Shown: positions 37,059 to 47,696 of the stretch, in pieces
Numbering within the stretch: position 1 is the first letter of the stretch
How the letters are laid out: every line of letters starts with the position of its first letter
DNA from: Anastatus disparis
Taxonomy: Eukaryota > Arthropoda > Insecta > Hymenoptera > Eupelmidae
Assembly: GCA_017163975.1 (NCBI GenBank)
Contig: JAFFSR010000347.1
Span: forward strand, 10,855,501 to 10,919,500
Length of the DNA stretch: 64,000 nucleotides
Reading direction: 5' to 3'
Notes under the pieces: model-generated
Database searches by the model: none
What the model was told of the DNA's origin: nothing
What the model saw: only the letters and a program-made list of their open reading frames with translations
Translations under genes and position numbers: made by a program

Positions 37059-37499
37059 GTTTTCCTATAGGGAAACATTGATATATCCGATACATCAACG
37101 TTTCAAGTATTTTTTTTTGCGCATTCAAAATTTTGGAGTCGCACAAAAATAAACAAAAAAAAGCGATGTACAATGAGTGTATTGTAATGAATAATACATG
37201 TTGAGTCAATTAGCCCAAGTGATAGGGAACTCTATGACATACTTTGACTGGTGTTACAATTATTTAATATAGGTTTTAGGAGAGAATTTCTTGTCATGAC
37301 TGTATTAACAGAAAAAATGGCGCTCGTTGATGCAATGATGTATTGCTTAAAAGATTGCTGGAAATACGACGTTTCAAGTATTGCAACCTCGCAGTGCGTT
37401 ACTTTAATAGGTTTGACTTTACAATTTTCTTATATATGAACTGAGGAGGCTTCCCTGCACTTGTGAGTTTAGAAAAAAGGGTTTCCACCAAGCGGACGA
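37059..37499. other. Unassigned spacer
   Basis: Contains a 62-codon frame (37,251-37,439) with no recognisable features. No other structure. Confidence 0.4.
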
Positions 37500-39165
37500 A
37501 ATTTAAAGCTTTATACCAAAATAATTTTCTTGAATCAAAAATATAATTTGTTCAACAGATGGGCACGATTGTATAAAACAAAGAATCATTTATTTCAAAC
37601 CAAGATTTATTTAATTAATTCAAAATATTAGTATCTTTACTATTTTACTACTATTTAAGTAACTGAATGCTTGATTATATTACCATATTCTTTAAAACTA
37701 AAAAAAACATTTTTTTGTTTCTCTCAATGTTTGGTTTTGAAACAATACTGTTTTGAAATGCTTCTTACAAATTTCTTTGTATAAAACAAATAATTTCTTG
37801 TACAGGCAAGTATGACTATACAAAACAAATAATTATTTCTTTAAGACAAGGAATCATTTGATCTATTCAGAGAATTCGTATGTTTACTCTCCTACTATAC
37901 TGAATCAGAGGATTGAAAGCTTTATTATATAACCAAATTCTTCAGAACTACAAAACCATTTTTTTAAATATGTCAATCAATATTTAGTTTCAAAAAAATA
38001 CTGTTTTCAAATTTTCCTTATGATTTTTTTGAGAATCAAACATATAATTTCTTCAACGGTCAAGTATTTATAAAAATAGTAATTATTTGTTTACAAAAAA
38101 AAGTTTATTTGATTGATTCAAGAAATTCGTATGTTTACTCTCTTACTACTGAATTAAAAATCAAATGCTTGATTATTTTACCAAATTCTTTAAAACAAAA
38201 AAACCATTATTTTTAATTTGTCAAACAATATTTCGTTTCAAAAAATACTTTTTTCAAATTCCTCTTGATAATTTTTTTGAATCAAACAAATAATATTTTT
38301 AACGGTTAAATAAGGTTGTATAAAACAAATAACTATTTGTTTGAAACAAAGGTTCATTTGATCGATTCAAAGAATTCGTATGTTCACTCTCTTACTACTG
38401 GATTAAAAAGTCAAATGTTGATTATATAACCAAATTTTTTAAAACAAAAAAATAATTTTTTTGGTACTGTCAATCAGTATTTTATTTTTATAAAATTCTT
38501 TTCTTAAATTCTCTTTAATAATTTCTCTAAATCAAACAAATAATTTTTTTAACGGTCAAGTATAGTTGTATAAAACAATTAATCATTTATTTAAAACAAA
38601 GATTCATTTGATTAATTTAAAGAATCCATATGTTCACCCTCTTAATACTGAATGAAAGAATCGAATGCTTGATTATTTTACCGGATTCTTTAAAACAAAG
38701 AAACCATTATTTTTAATTTGTCAAACAATATTTCGTTTTAAAAAAATACTTTTTTCAAATTCCTCTTGATAATTTCTTTGAATCAAACAAATTTTTTAAC
38801 GGTTAAATAAAGTTTTATAAAACAAATAATTATTTGTTTGAAACTAAGGTTCATTTGATTGATTCGAAGAATTCGTATGTTTACTCTCACTGAATTAAAA
38901 AATCAAATACTTGATTATATTACCAATTTTTTCAAAACAAAAAAAACCATTATTTTTAATTTGTCAAACAATATTTCGTTTTAAAAAAATACTTTTTTTC
39001 CAATTCTCCTTAATAATTTCTTTGAATCAAACAAATAATTACTTTCACGGTCAATTATAGTTTTATAAAACAAATAATTATTTATTTGAGACAAAGATTC
39101 TTTTAATCGAATCAAAAATTCGTATAATTACTCTCTTACTTTTAAATCAAAAAATCGAATGCTTG
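37500..39165. repeat. ~250-bp satellite array
   Basis: About 6.5 units. GAATTCGTATGTTTACTCTC-type words occur at 37,872, 38,122, 38,372, 38,622 and 38,869, a spacing of 250. Units share AAAACAAATAATTATTTGTT and a CAAATTCTTTAAAAC block. The last unit stops abruptly at the LTR-like sequence. Confidence 0.9.
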
Positions 39166-39760
39166 TGTTACGTTTTCACGTAATTGATTTATTATAGTGT
39201 GGGTATCTTTTATCACGACTAAGCTTGGTAAATCCAAGTAGTCAATTTGCGTGAAGGTAATTAATTTAATAAGACGATAATTAAAATAAACTGGTTGATT
39301 TATTATTACGTTAGTCGCGAGAGAGAGAAATGTCTACTGTACTATAGGTGTAAAATCGCTGATACGTCCTTGCTGCGTCGATCGTGGATTCGTGCTTCTC
39401 TATGCTCTGGTCGGGTTCTAGTAGTCTACATCTCTCTTGGTGCTCTAGTGCCTCGTAGCCTAGTAGGACGCGGCATGGTTCGCCCAGTCGTATTTATACT
39501 TGCTGGGTTCGTTGTTTCCCACTTCTTTATTCTTCTAGAAGTTTCTACCTCGTAGCTTCTGTTTTTCCATGCTTCACTTTGTTCGTTCTCTACAGGTCTT
39601 AACTTGTCGGCTAGTTCGTCATCATTTCTTTCGATCACGAGTTGTTGCTAGCTGGTTTCAGACGTCTAGTCAGCGCTTTCTTACTGGCTCATTCATTTAG
39701 TTTAATATATTTCTTATACTTCTACGCTTTATTATTTTCTAGAATATTCCACCCGTAACA
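39166..39760 (+). mobile_element. Candidate solo or 5' LTR
   Basis: The 595-bp segment has TGTTACG...CGTAACA ends, as in retrotransposon LTRs, and a TATA-like TATTTATAC near 39,490. The left flank is a satellite unit (ending GCTTG), but the right flank (CGTCTGAGGCC) does not resume the satellite and no 5-bp duplication is seen. No second copy or gag-pol coding is in view and no standard TGG primer site follows. It may be a rearranged solo LTR. Confidence 0.45.
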
Positions 39761-41853
39761 CGTCTGAGGCCGCGGTATCGACGTCCTCGTCGATTAATTA
39801 CCTATATTGAAAAAAAATTTTTTTTTTGACTCTATATAATTATTAAGTGTACCTAACCTATATATCTATGGGTAACTGTTACAATCTTTGTGTAGAGTTG
39901 TGTAGTGTGACTAACGATTGAAAATCTATTCTATATCTCTCTCTCTTTTTTAATACATTATTATTTAGTTCTTGTACATATAGATTTTGTTGAAACAAAA
40001 ATTTTTTATTTTATTATTCTTCTTTGTTATGTCTTCAATAATTTTTATAATGTGGATACTTTAGATGTTGACGTTGACACTCCATAGTATCTAGTAGATG
40101 GTTTAGTTTATTTCTTGAATGTGATGCACTTGTTTGCGTGTATGTACTTCTTTGGGTCTATATTTGTATCTAAAAAACATTCTTTTCTGATTAATTATAG
40201 GGGACCCCCTATGGCTGAAGCCTACCAAATTAAAATAATTAATTCCTAATGTATCCTTCTGGATTATTTTTTATTTATGTAATATTAGGTTTGATTATAA
40301 GCATATTATAACCTCTGTATACCTGCAATACGTTAGACAAGTAATTTTAATTGATCTTTTTTTTGTTCATTAGTGGTTATTTATTAGTTCTGTGTTATTA
40401 TTTTTGCACTATTTGACCTTTGGTATATTTAAGGTAATTTTATAAATAATTTAAATAACGTTGCAATTATAATTATTCTTACAAGTATTATTGTGTAATT
40501 TAATAATGTATTCTTAGTTGCAAAATTACAGTTTGGTTTTGTTTCGATTAAGTCATTAGGTTCTGAGATAATGGCTTATAAACAATTTATTGTTTATATG
40601 AAAATTGTTATAATATGATATTTGTATATGGATTTATTTATGAGGTATGAATATATAGTTGCATTTTTGTAACTCTTGAAATTTGATATAAACAATTTTA
40701 TTTGTTAATGATAATTATTATTATTTATTTTAATTTATATGGAATTACAACCCTTATGCTTAATTGTAAAATTACAGGTGGTTTTGCAATTGATAAGTTT
40801 ATTAGTATTCGAGATAATAATTTGTTAATTAATAACTGAAGTTTTTAATATTGGACCTGAAAGTCTACCCTTAATTAACAAATTAGGGTCCGGTAAGAAA
40901 TTTTTATCTATGTAATTTTCTGAGATATTAGCATTTATTTATTAATTTACGACTTTCATATTTGGGTAGCTTTTTGTCTCTATATTGGTACTATGTTGTC
41001 CTGATATGGTTTTGAGCCATATTTCACGTTTTATTTGCGTTTATTTATAATTTTTATTGATAAATTAATTAATTAATTAATACTTTTATTATTTAACTTA
41101 GGTCATGTGTCGACTCCATGTATTAACTTTTTAATTTTATTTATTAATTAATTATGTGAACATCAAGATTTCGTATATGTTTTGTTATATTAATAATTGT
41201 GAATGCGTTTAACCGTCTTAATTAATTTTCTTACTTCATGGCTATATATCGAGCACGTGTTTCATTCCTCTTTGTGCGGATCTTCGTAATTTGTATACTT
41301 GATGGCACATGTATATTCGCGTATGGTTGTGTGAGAGGGCGTCGTCACATCTGTGTGCGTGCTGGCTTGTACGTATACTCGCGCATGGTTGTGAGAGAGG
41401 GCGTCGTGCCACATTTGTGTGCGTCTGTACGTATACGCGCGCGTGATTGTATGCACTCTATGCATATAGTATAGCTATAGCTTATAGTGTAGCTTGCACG
41501 TTACCGTTGCAGTATATACTTCTATTATTTTTGTTTCTCTTTGATTTTTAATTGCTTCCCCATAATTTATTGTAGGTTTTTTTTTGTATTAGAATTTGTT
41601 GTTTATGTCATTTAAATTATTTTAATTTTATAATGTATTAATAACTTATGCTCGTTTAATATGATTCTTAATATGCAATATTACGTATTATTTTTATTTA
41701 ACCCTTGTTTCTATTAATTTATATATTTGCATTAATTTTAATATAATATAATTATGTATGGTTATATATATTATTTCAATTATTGTTTTATTTTCAATGT
41801 AGTTATATGTATGAAGTTTTATATGTTATTTCTAGTGACTTTTATACTCTTTG
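39761..41853. other. AT-rich stretch without a gene
   Basis: No credible frame. A GC-richer tandem duplication of about 65 bases (GAGAGGGCGTCGT...TGTGTGCGT...GTATAC) spans about 41,315-41,450, and the 78-codon frame over it is a by-product. The stretch ends at the left Polinton terminus. Confidence 0.5.
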
Positions 41854-41919
41854 AGTAGATAGGCTATAGGCATCCTAGATCATAGGCATTCTGTATCACC
41901 CCCTCTCTCTCCAAAGTGA
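41854..41919 (+). repeat. Left terminal inverted repeat of the Polinton
   Basis: 66 bp identical to the reverse complement of 59,971-60,036. Inside it, similarity fades (GTATGCCTACGG versus GTATCCTATG), and a small hairpin GGATTCTAGATCAT / ATGATCCAGAATCC follows at about 41,935-41,967. Confidence 0.9.
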
Positions 41920-42059
41920 AACAGTATGCCTACGGATTCTAGATCATTTCAATGATCCAGAATCCGAACATGAGCTAGAATGCCTATATCGTTTTCTACT
42001 GTTTTTTTTCTTTTTTTCTTTTTTCTTTCTTTTTTTTCTTTAATTTTTTTCTCTTTTTT

Positions 42060-42465
42060 TACAAAGGAATTTTTGAGAGATAGAATAATTTCATGAGTTT
42101 GAAATTGTGTAGTGCACAGACAGTTTTATAAATTGGATTATGGTTTGTGCATATAGTGACACACTTGAAAGCTGGATTTGATCATTCATGACAAGAATTT
42201 TGGTAGCGTTATGTAAATATTCATGGAGTAAGTTTGCAATTTGAGAGTAATCAAGTCCGTCAGTGTTCCAGGCGATTCCATGACTTTGTTTGAGTCGAAT
42301 GTTTTCTGCTTGCAATTCTTCAGAAAGCCTTTTCCATGAGAAAGATTTTTTAAACAGATGAACGATAGGATCATCATTGCCGTTGAGAGGAGTGATTGCT
42401 ATTTCCTTTAGAACATATTCACCACACATTTGCTTAAAACCAATCATATCTACCGCATACTCCAT
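42060..42465 (-). pseudogene. Cys/His accessory gene, left copy
   Basis: The frame starts MEYAVDMIGFKQ (ATG 42,465) and runs 124 codons. Order of visible blocks: DMIGFK, EYVLKEIAITPL, a LFKKSFSWKRL block, HGIAWNTDGLDYS, then ATKILVM. After this the conserved text continues only in other frames (Cys-x-x-x-His, then CLCALHNFKLMKLF), so one or more frameshifts end the current frame early. The same block order is present at 56.1-57.0 kb in the opposite orientation. I know this family only as an uncharacterised protein of insect mobile elements. The paired Cys/His pattern suggests metal binding, and an RNase H-like fold is possible but unproven. Confidence 0.55.
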
Positions 42466-42510
42466 TTTAAAATATGAAATTTTTTTCTTAAGAGTAAAGA
42501 TAATATGCTA

Positions 42511-43561
42511 CACTACCTTTCTCCAGTCACATTTGCTCACCCTACATGAAAATCGATAAAACTTTAAAAGTTTTTAGGCTCAGTGAAAAATAGTCGTAAT
42601 TAAAAATTCCAACTGGGTTTTAAAGGGTTCAAGAACCTTTATTTAAGCCGAGTTGAGCAAAAAGAAATAAAAATGCATGCGTTATGCGTAAAAACTAACT
42701 AAAAATATTCAATTTTTTTCGCCCTCTTATTCAAATGCCTGCCATTTTTTGCGAAATTATCGAATCATAAAAACAAAATGGAGGTAAAGCTAAAGGAGTC
42801 ACCTTCAAAATGAGCTATAGAAAGCTAATTTATGATCGATTTTACGGTAGTTATGGTCATTTTTTATGAAAAAAACGATTTTTTTTTTAATAGCTATTAT
42901 CTCAAAAATACGCATGATATAAAAATTTTAATAAAAAGTTGTTTATTTTTGAGTCAAAAATATATATATTTAGATTTAACTGAAATCTGGAAGAAAAGTT
43001 TTTTTTTAAATTCATTAAAATATAAATATTGAATAAATGGATTTTTTTTCAATGGGATCAAAATGAATAAAATCTCTTTTTACTGATTCTCAGTTTAACC
43101 TGAATATTTATTTTTTTGACTCAAAATAAACAACTTTTTTATTAAAAATTTTTTTATATCATGCGTATTTTTGAGATAATAGCTATTAAAAAAATCGTTT
43201 TTTTCATAAAAATGACCATAACTACTGTAAAATCGATCATAAATTAGCTTTCTATAGCTCATTTTGAAGGTGACTTTTAGCTTTTACCTCCATTTTGTTT
43301 TTTTATGATTCGATAATTTCCGCAAAAATGGCAGGTATTTGAATAGGGGCGAAAAAAATTGAATATTTTTTAGTTAGTTTTTTACGCATAACGCATGCAT
43401 TTTTTATTTTTTTTGCTCAACTCGGCTTAAATTAAAGGTTCTTGAACCCTTTTAAAACCCAGTTGGAATTTTTTAATTACGACTATTTTTCACTGAGCCA
43501 CAAAACTTTAAAGTTTTATCGATTTTCATGTAGGGTGGGCAAATGTGACTGGAGGGTAGTG
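42511..43561. mobile_element. TA-flanked 1.05-kb palindromic element
   Basis: The ends read CACTACC...GGTAGTG with TA on each side (42,509-42,510 and 43,562-43,563). The arms are near-perfect inverse copies (CACATTTGCTCACCCTACAT, CCAACTGGGTTTTAAA, TACGCATAACGCATGCAT) that meet near 43,040. No coding capacity. TA target use suggests Tc1/mariner-type mobilisation. It landed just beyond the capsid stop codon. Confidence 0.8.
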
Positions 43562-43564
43562 TAT

Positions 43565-44803
43565 TTAGACAAGCTTCCGAACATCTCCGCTAATAGGATT
43601 GTACTGAACAATGCGATCATGTAAGATCATACAATAAGCTGAAGTATTAGCAGGAAAGTCAATTTTAGACTCAAATTCTAGACGTACATCGACAGGAGCG
43701 CTCTTTAGAGATTCGTTTTATCGTGAACAGTCAATAACTATGAGTGGTTCAAAGTTGATAAACTGAGACACGTCAACAATGGCTGTGAATCTCTTCCATA
43801 ATAGCTTTTCTGAAAATTAGCATACATATCATAGAGAATAGCAAACTGATTCTTAGATATGTCAAGATTGAGATTGTTGTACGGATAATATTGCGAATTC
43901 AAGAAAAGTCTCACATTACTAATATTACAGTGGTCAAAGCGACTGGCATTTTTAGTTTTTGATCCTTTTTTTCCTGATTGTAATCCAAGAATCACGAAAC
44001 GTGGTTTCTCCAATTGATTTGAAGTTTTACCGTCCAGGCGTGTTTATTTGTTGTTGGAAGAAGAGGATATTCAAATAACTCCCAAGAACGAAAACTCATA
44101 GAAATAGGATTATCTTTGCCAATGAAACTTAACAGCTGGATTTTTTGTTTATCTGATGCAATAACATATGGCATTAACCACTCTATCTTTGATATTCTTA
44201 TTTGATAAGTTTCATATGTGGTTATATTGTTGGCTACAGTACCTTCCTGTATTATAGCATTTAGATCATTTCTTGATCTTGTGAAAATGAGTTCATGCTT
44301 CATATTAACAACAATTTTCTTGTAACCTTCATGAAGCCTAAAATCATACTTAGAGGGATAGAAACATCAAAATATTTATGATCATCTACAATTGTTTTGT
44401 TTCCTTCTTCAACACCAAGCCAGCCTGCATTTTCTAATGTTAGAGTCTGATTTGGATTAAATGAAGTGCATCCCTTCATGAGACTACTCAGACCAACATT
44501 TTTACTTTTATCTATCTCTACAGCGTTAAGTTCATATCGAATTTCATCAAACAGATGACAAATGCCATTGTTAACGAAATTAGTTTTAGTTAGTGCTTGT
44601 CCATCTGATTTTTGTAATTTTCCACATACATGAATGTAACTACACGATGGTAAGAGGCATAAATCTTGATGCTGAATAGAAATACGAATTTCATCACTGT
44701 TATTGAAACTTAATGTGGAGTATGGTTGATGTGCGTGAACCTCATAATGAGCAATAGACTCATCGAATGCGACACCTGATTAAATGCTTAGAATTTCGTC
44801 CAT
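43565..44803 (-). pseudogene. Polinton major capsid protein (double jelly-roll hexon-like), broken
   Basis: This would form the trimeric hexon of the icosahedral shell. The frame starts MDEILSI (ATG 44,803) and is followed at once by TAA (codon 8, 44,782). Recognisable blocks are QDLCLLPSCSYIHVCGKL, SLMKGCTSFNPNQTLTLENA, MKHELIFTRSRNDLNAI (44,303), MSFRSWELFEYPLLP, EKPRFVILGLQSGKK, ASRFDHCNISNVRLFLN and QYYPYNNLNLDISKNQFA, ending with AYCMILHDRIVQYNP and TAA at 43,565. There is a frameshift near 44,320 (after SMILGF), another near 44,010 (one A lost in a run) and stops near 43,735. At about 412 codons it is near full length. The penton and protease genes lie upstream on the same strand. Confidence 0.85.
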
Positions 44804-44833
44804 TTTTCTAAAAGCAGCAGAGAATGATACAAT

Positions 44834-44980
44834 TTATCTTTTTCCACGTACTTTAAGACCTATGCTTTTGAGAAACTGGATGCTCTTCCGTGTTAACGGT
44901 TTGAGTACCTTTGGACGACTGATGGTGGGTTGACATGATGGCTGACTTTTATGCACACTTGAATTATAAACGATTCCCAT
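44834..44980 (-). CDS. Small basic 48-residue ORF
   Basis: An intact frame (ATG 44,980 to TAA 44,834) sits between the capsid and penton genes on their strand, with about 20-30 bases on each side. It is basic and Pro/Ser-rich, with SRPKVLKPLTRKS and a C-terminal KVRGKR. The tight packing and the intact frame argue that it is real. It could be a small DNA-binding or virion protein; the function is unknown. Confidence 0.5.
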   Translation of the reverse strand: MGIVYNSSVHKSQPSCQPTISRPKVLKPLTRKSIQFLKSIGLKVRGKR

Positions 44981-45001
44981 TATACAGATTTTATGTGAAG
45001 T

Positions 45002-45667
45002 CTAACAGTACTTCTCTCCTCGGAAATTCACTAAATTTCCGTCTTGATCAACGATTCGGATTTGAAGATGATCTATACTCTTAACATTGAGTGGTAAATA
45101 TATGACATGCGATGGAACTTCTATGATTTTATATCCTGGAGGAACTTCTGGGAAAAACTCATGGATCGTGTGAACTTTTTTGTCGTTGATGTAAGCACCT
45201 GTATTAATATTACACTCTACTCTGAGTGCGTTTATTTTCAATATCTTCACAGGTGAATCAAAGCTGTGATGAATGTCTTCATGAAGAACGCGACGAGTGA
45301 AACCGAGAAGACTGCCTATTGAATCGCGAGGTCCAAGATCTATCTGATGGCTGCAATAAATTTCACTTCTGAGAGTATTGTTGTTAGCTTTCAAGGAAAA
45401 CTCAATGTCTTTAGATTTCAAATCTTTTTGCAAAAATTGATTGATAGCATCAATTTCATAACTGCCAGTAGGAATAGTAATAATCTTCTCTCCGTTTATA
45501 TAAAGTTTATTATTCGAATCGTCAACATTGGGAATCGAGTTAAATGTTAAAAGTTCAACTAAACCCAAAACAAAATTCTTATGCTGTGGTAGTTCTATTG
45601 AAAGAAAATATTGCGCTTCTAAGATAGAAGATTTGCCTAAAAGACTCAAAGTAAAACTATCTTCCAT
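45002..45667 (-). CDS. Polinton penton (minor capsid, single jelly-roll), intact frame
   Basis: 221 codons without a stop (ATG 45,667). The family pattern is clear throughout: a DSFTLSLLGKSS start, ELLTFNSIPNVDDSNNKLY, ITIPTGSYEIDAIN, SIGSLLGF, LRVECNINTGAYIND, VHTIHEFFPEVPPGYKI, VIYLPLN and IRIVDQDGNLVNFRGE near the end. The protein would occupy the fivefold vertices of the capsid. The length equals the usual one and the last residues end the conserved region, so this is the only core structural gene here with a fully open frame. It sits between the small basic ORF and the protease. Confidence 0.88.
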   Translation of the reverse strand: MEDSFTLSLLGKSSILEAQYFLSIELPQHKNFVLGLVELLTFNSIPNVDDSNNKLYINGEKIITIPTGSYEIDAINQFLQKDLKSKDIEFSLKANNNTLRSEIYCSHQIDLGPRDSIGSLLGFTRRVLHEDIHHSFDSPVKILKINALRVECNINTGAYINDKKVHTIHEFFPEVPPGYKIIEVPSHVIYLPLNVKSIDHLQIRIVDQDGNLVNFRGEKYC

Positions 45668-45711
45668 GACTGTTTGAAAAGAATGATCCTGCTTGTCTGA
45701 AAACTCTTCTT

Positions 45712-46105
45712 TTATAGTCTTTTACACAAGAATTGAAGACAAAGATGTCCACAAACAAATGAGTCAAAATTTTGATATCTTTTATAGTTGTATTTCACTT
45801 CTTTCACGTTAAAATATAACATGAGATCTATAGGGGCTTAAGATCACCAAAACTATCAAAATAAATCACTTCAGAACCTCGTTTTCGATAACATACCCAG
45901 TGAGTGCCTTTGTTTTGAAAAAATCATCTAAGTTAACTATAGCAGATTCGTTATGCCATGGGCCATCATAAGGTAGATTATTTCTCATGAAAACACCTCG
46001 AAAATATGGGATTTTTATCATACGAGCATACTTTATAAGATCATAGTCAGTCAGTGCACGATTTGGCAAAGTTAAATCGAAGTTTTTTTTTTTTAACTTG
46101 ACCAT
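45712..46105 (-). pseudogene. Adenain-like capsid maturation cysteine protease, frameshifted
   Basis: The N-terminal frame (ATG 46,105) has LPNRALTDYDLIKYARMIKI, PYFRGVFMRNNLP and NESAIVNLDD. The catalytic His block (G-T-H-W-V) is present only in a shifted frame near 45,890, because the open frame slips to ALTGYVIE. It is followed by YFDSFG (about 45,855) and, near 45,745, FVCGHLCL with the active Cys. The His, Asp and Cys blocks are in the adenain order. At least two frameshifts separate them, with stops between. In adenoviruses and Polintons this enzyme cleaves capsid precursors. The start overlaps the end of the PLA2-domain frame. Confidence 0.8.
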
Positions 46106-46859
46106 TACCGATATGAGGTTTCATAAATAATCCCATTTCAGTTTTGAATGGTTTAAGATAGAGACCTTTTCCTAGAGCAATAGCTTCCATAGTTTTATTA
46201 TGCCTCTTACTTTCTTCATAATTTTTCTGTGCAGCTTTAGCCTCATTTACTGCTTTAGCTATTCCAGCAGCTCCTCCAGCCAGAGCACCAGTTGCACTTA
46301 ATGCTGCGAACAATGGTATGAGAAAAGGCAGAGCGCCACCTATTTTTGATGGAACAAGTAGAATACATGGAATGATAATTTTTTTCTTACCGCCAATGAT
46401 CTTAAGAGCTTCACGTGCACCTTTTAAGGCGGACTGAATAACTTTGCGAGAATGTTTACTTGGTTTTAATGATTTTTTACTTGCAGTTACTAATTTACTC
46501 AATTTTACACCCATTCCTGCCTTTCCTTTTAATTTCATAGCATTTGCAACAACAAAAGCAGTTGCTTTTTCGCTAAGACTTGCATCTTTGGCTCTAACAC
46601 GCTGCCAAGCTTTATCAGCGAGCTTCATGTCAGCTACTTTTCGGTCAGCATTTTTATCAGAATAAGATATGTCATGTTCTTTGCATGCTTGATCAAGTGG
46701 ATTGATACCTTTATCACCTCTTTTTAGACGCTTTTCCAGTTTTGTTCCGGGACCACAATATTGATATCCAGGAATATGCATTTCAATAAGTAAGTTATTG
46801 ATTACTTTATCAAGTAATCCTTTACCCTTAGGGTGCTTCTGTGATTTGTGTACGAGCAT
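46047..46859 (-). CDS. PLA2-domain virion protein with hydrophobic segment
   Basis: 270 codons (ATG 46,859). Residues 34-67 carry the parvovirus-type phospholipase A2 signature: a calcium loop YCGPGT and a catalytic ACKEHDISYS. Next come a basic region, then a hydrophobic stretch PFLIPLFAALSATGALAGG (about residues 183-201), a KAAQKNYEESKRHNK helix and short repeats ending LKPFKTEMGLFMKPH. In parvoviruses and some adintoviruses the PLA2 domain helps particles leave endosomes; here the role is inferred. The final 20 or so codons overlap the protease start in another frame, across an A run (46,083-46,095). One slip there would make a single PLA2-protease fusion, so the fusion may be ancestral. 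Confidence 0.75.
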   Translation of the reverse strand: MLVHKSQKHPKGKGLLDKVINNLLIEMHIPGYQYCGPGTKLEKRLKRGDKGINPLDQACKEHDISYSDKNADRKVADMKLADKAWQRVRAKDASLSEKATAFVVANAMKLKGKAGMGVKLSKLVTASKKSLKPSKHSRKVIQSALKGAREALKIIGGKKKIIIPCILLVPSKIGGALPFLIPLFAALSATGALAGGAAGIAKAVNEAKAAQKNYEESKRHNKTMEAIALGKGLYLKPFKTEMGLFMKPHIGNGQVKKKKLRFNFAKSCTD

Positions 46860-46957
46860 CTCTCTTCGAGTGCTGATTTACAACTGATGATCAAAATATA
46901 AAACAAGCGTTTATATTTAAAAAAGATCAATCTTAGATTTGACTTTGTTACGTAAAC
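46860..46957. promoter_or_regulatory. Divergent promoter region of the Polinton
   Basis: Only 98 bases separate the minus-strand capsid-side genes from the plus-strand ATPase. The TATATTTAAAA-like sequence near 46,910 is a possible TATA element. It must serve both directions if transcribed. Confidence 0.4.
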
Positions 46958-47653
46958 ATGGATTTTACTGAGCAAAACGTCAAACTTCCCGTCTCAAACT
47001 TTGATTTTGAGAAAACGAAAAGAAAAAAGCGACACGGAGAGTTACTTCCAGATAATATACGAGCAGTATTCTGAGGCCCATCGAACTGTGGAAAAACTAA
47101 TAGTTTATTGGCTCTAATTCCACACCCTAATGGTCTTAGATTCGAAAATTTGTATGTATACTCTAAATCCTTAAATCAACCAAAATAGCAATTTCTTCAA
47201 AAAGTTTTAGAACCAATTGAAGGTATATCATATCTACCGTTTAGTGAACATGCATCTGTAGTGTCTCCAGATGAAGCCCTACCTAATTCAATTATGATTT
47301 TTGATGATGTGGCTTGTGAGAAGCAGGATAACGTCAGAGCTTTTTCCTGTATGGAGAGACATAAAAGTGTAGATAGCTTTTATCTATGTCAGTCATATGC
47401 TCATATACCGAAACATCTCATCAGGGACAATATTAATTTGATGGTGATTTATCGTCAAGATGATGTTAATCTTAAACATATCTATGAAGACCATGTGAAT
47501 ACTGAATTAACTTTAAATGAATTTCGAAATCTTTGTACTGAATGCTGGAAGAATGACAAGTATGGATTTGTTGTTATTGACAAAGATAGAGCAATGAATG
47601 ATGGTAGATATAGAAAAGGATTCGACTGTTTTGCCATTAAAAAGGGAGTATAA
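46958..47653 (+). pseudogene. FtsK/HerA-type DNA packaging ATPase with two stops
   Basis: One reading frame of 232 codons from ATG 46,958 to 47,653 keeps phase throughout but has TGA at codon 39 (47,072) and TAG at codon 77 (47,186). Walker A GPSNCGKT follows immediately after the first stop; Walker B IMIFDDV is near 47,297. Later blocks CMERHKSVDSFYLCQSY and NLMVIYRQDD match the family. The enzyme pumps the genome into the capsid. That only point stops, without frameshifts, have accumulated here is unusual beside its neighbours. Confidence 0.85.
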
Positions 47654-47696
47654 ATCTTAATCTTTGCAGTTTGATTGTAGACAGCATCTTGTCAGC

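Noticed and set aside
37251..37439. 62-codon frame
   Set aside because: Short, no recognisable feature and no neighbour relationship.
41238..41474. 78-codon frame
   Set aside because: It lies over a ~65-bp GC-richer tandem duplication; no features support a gene.
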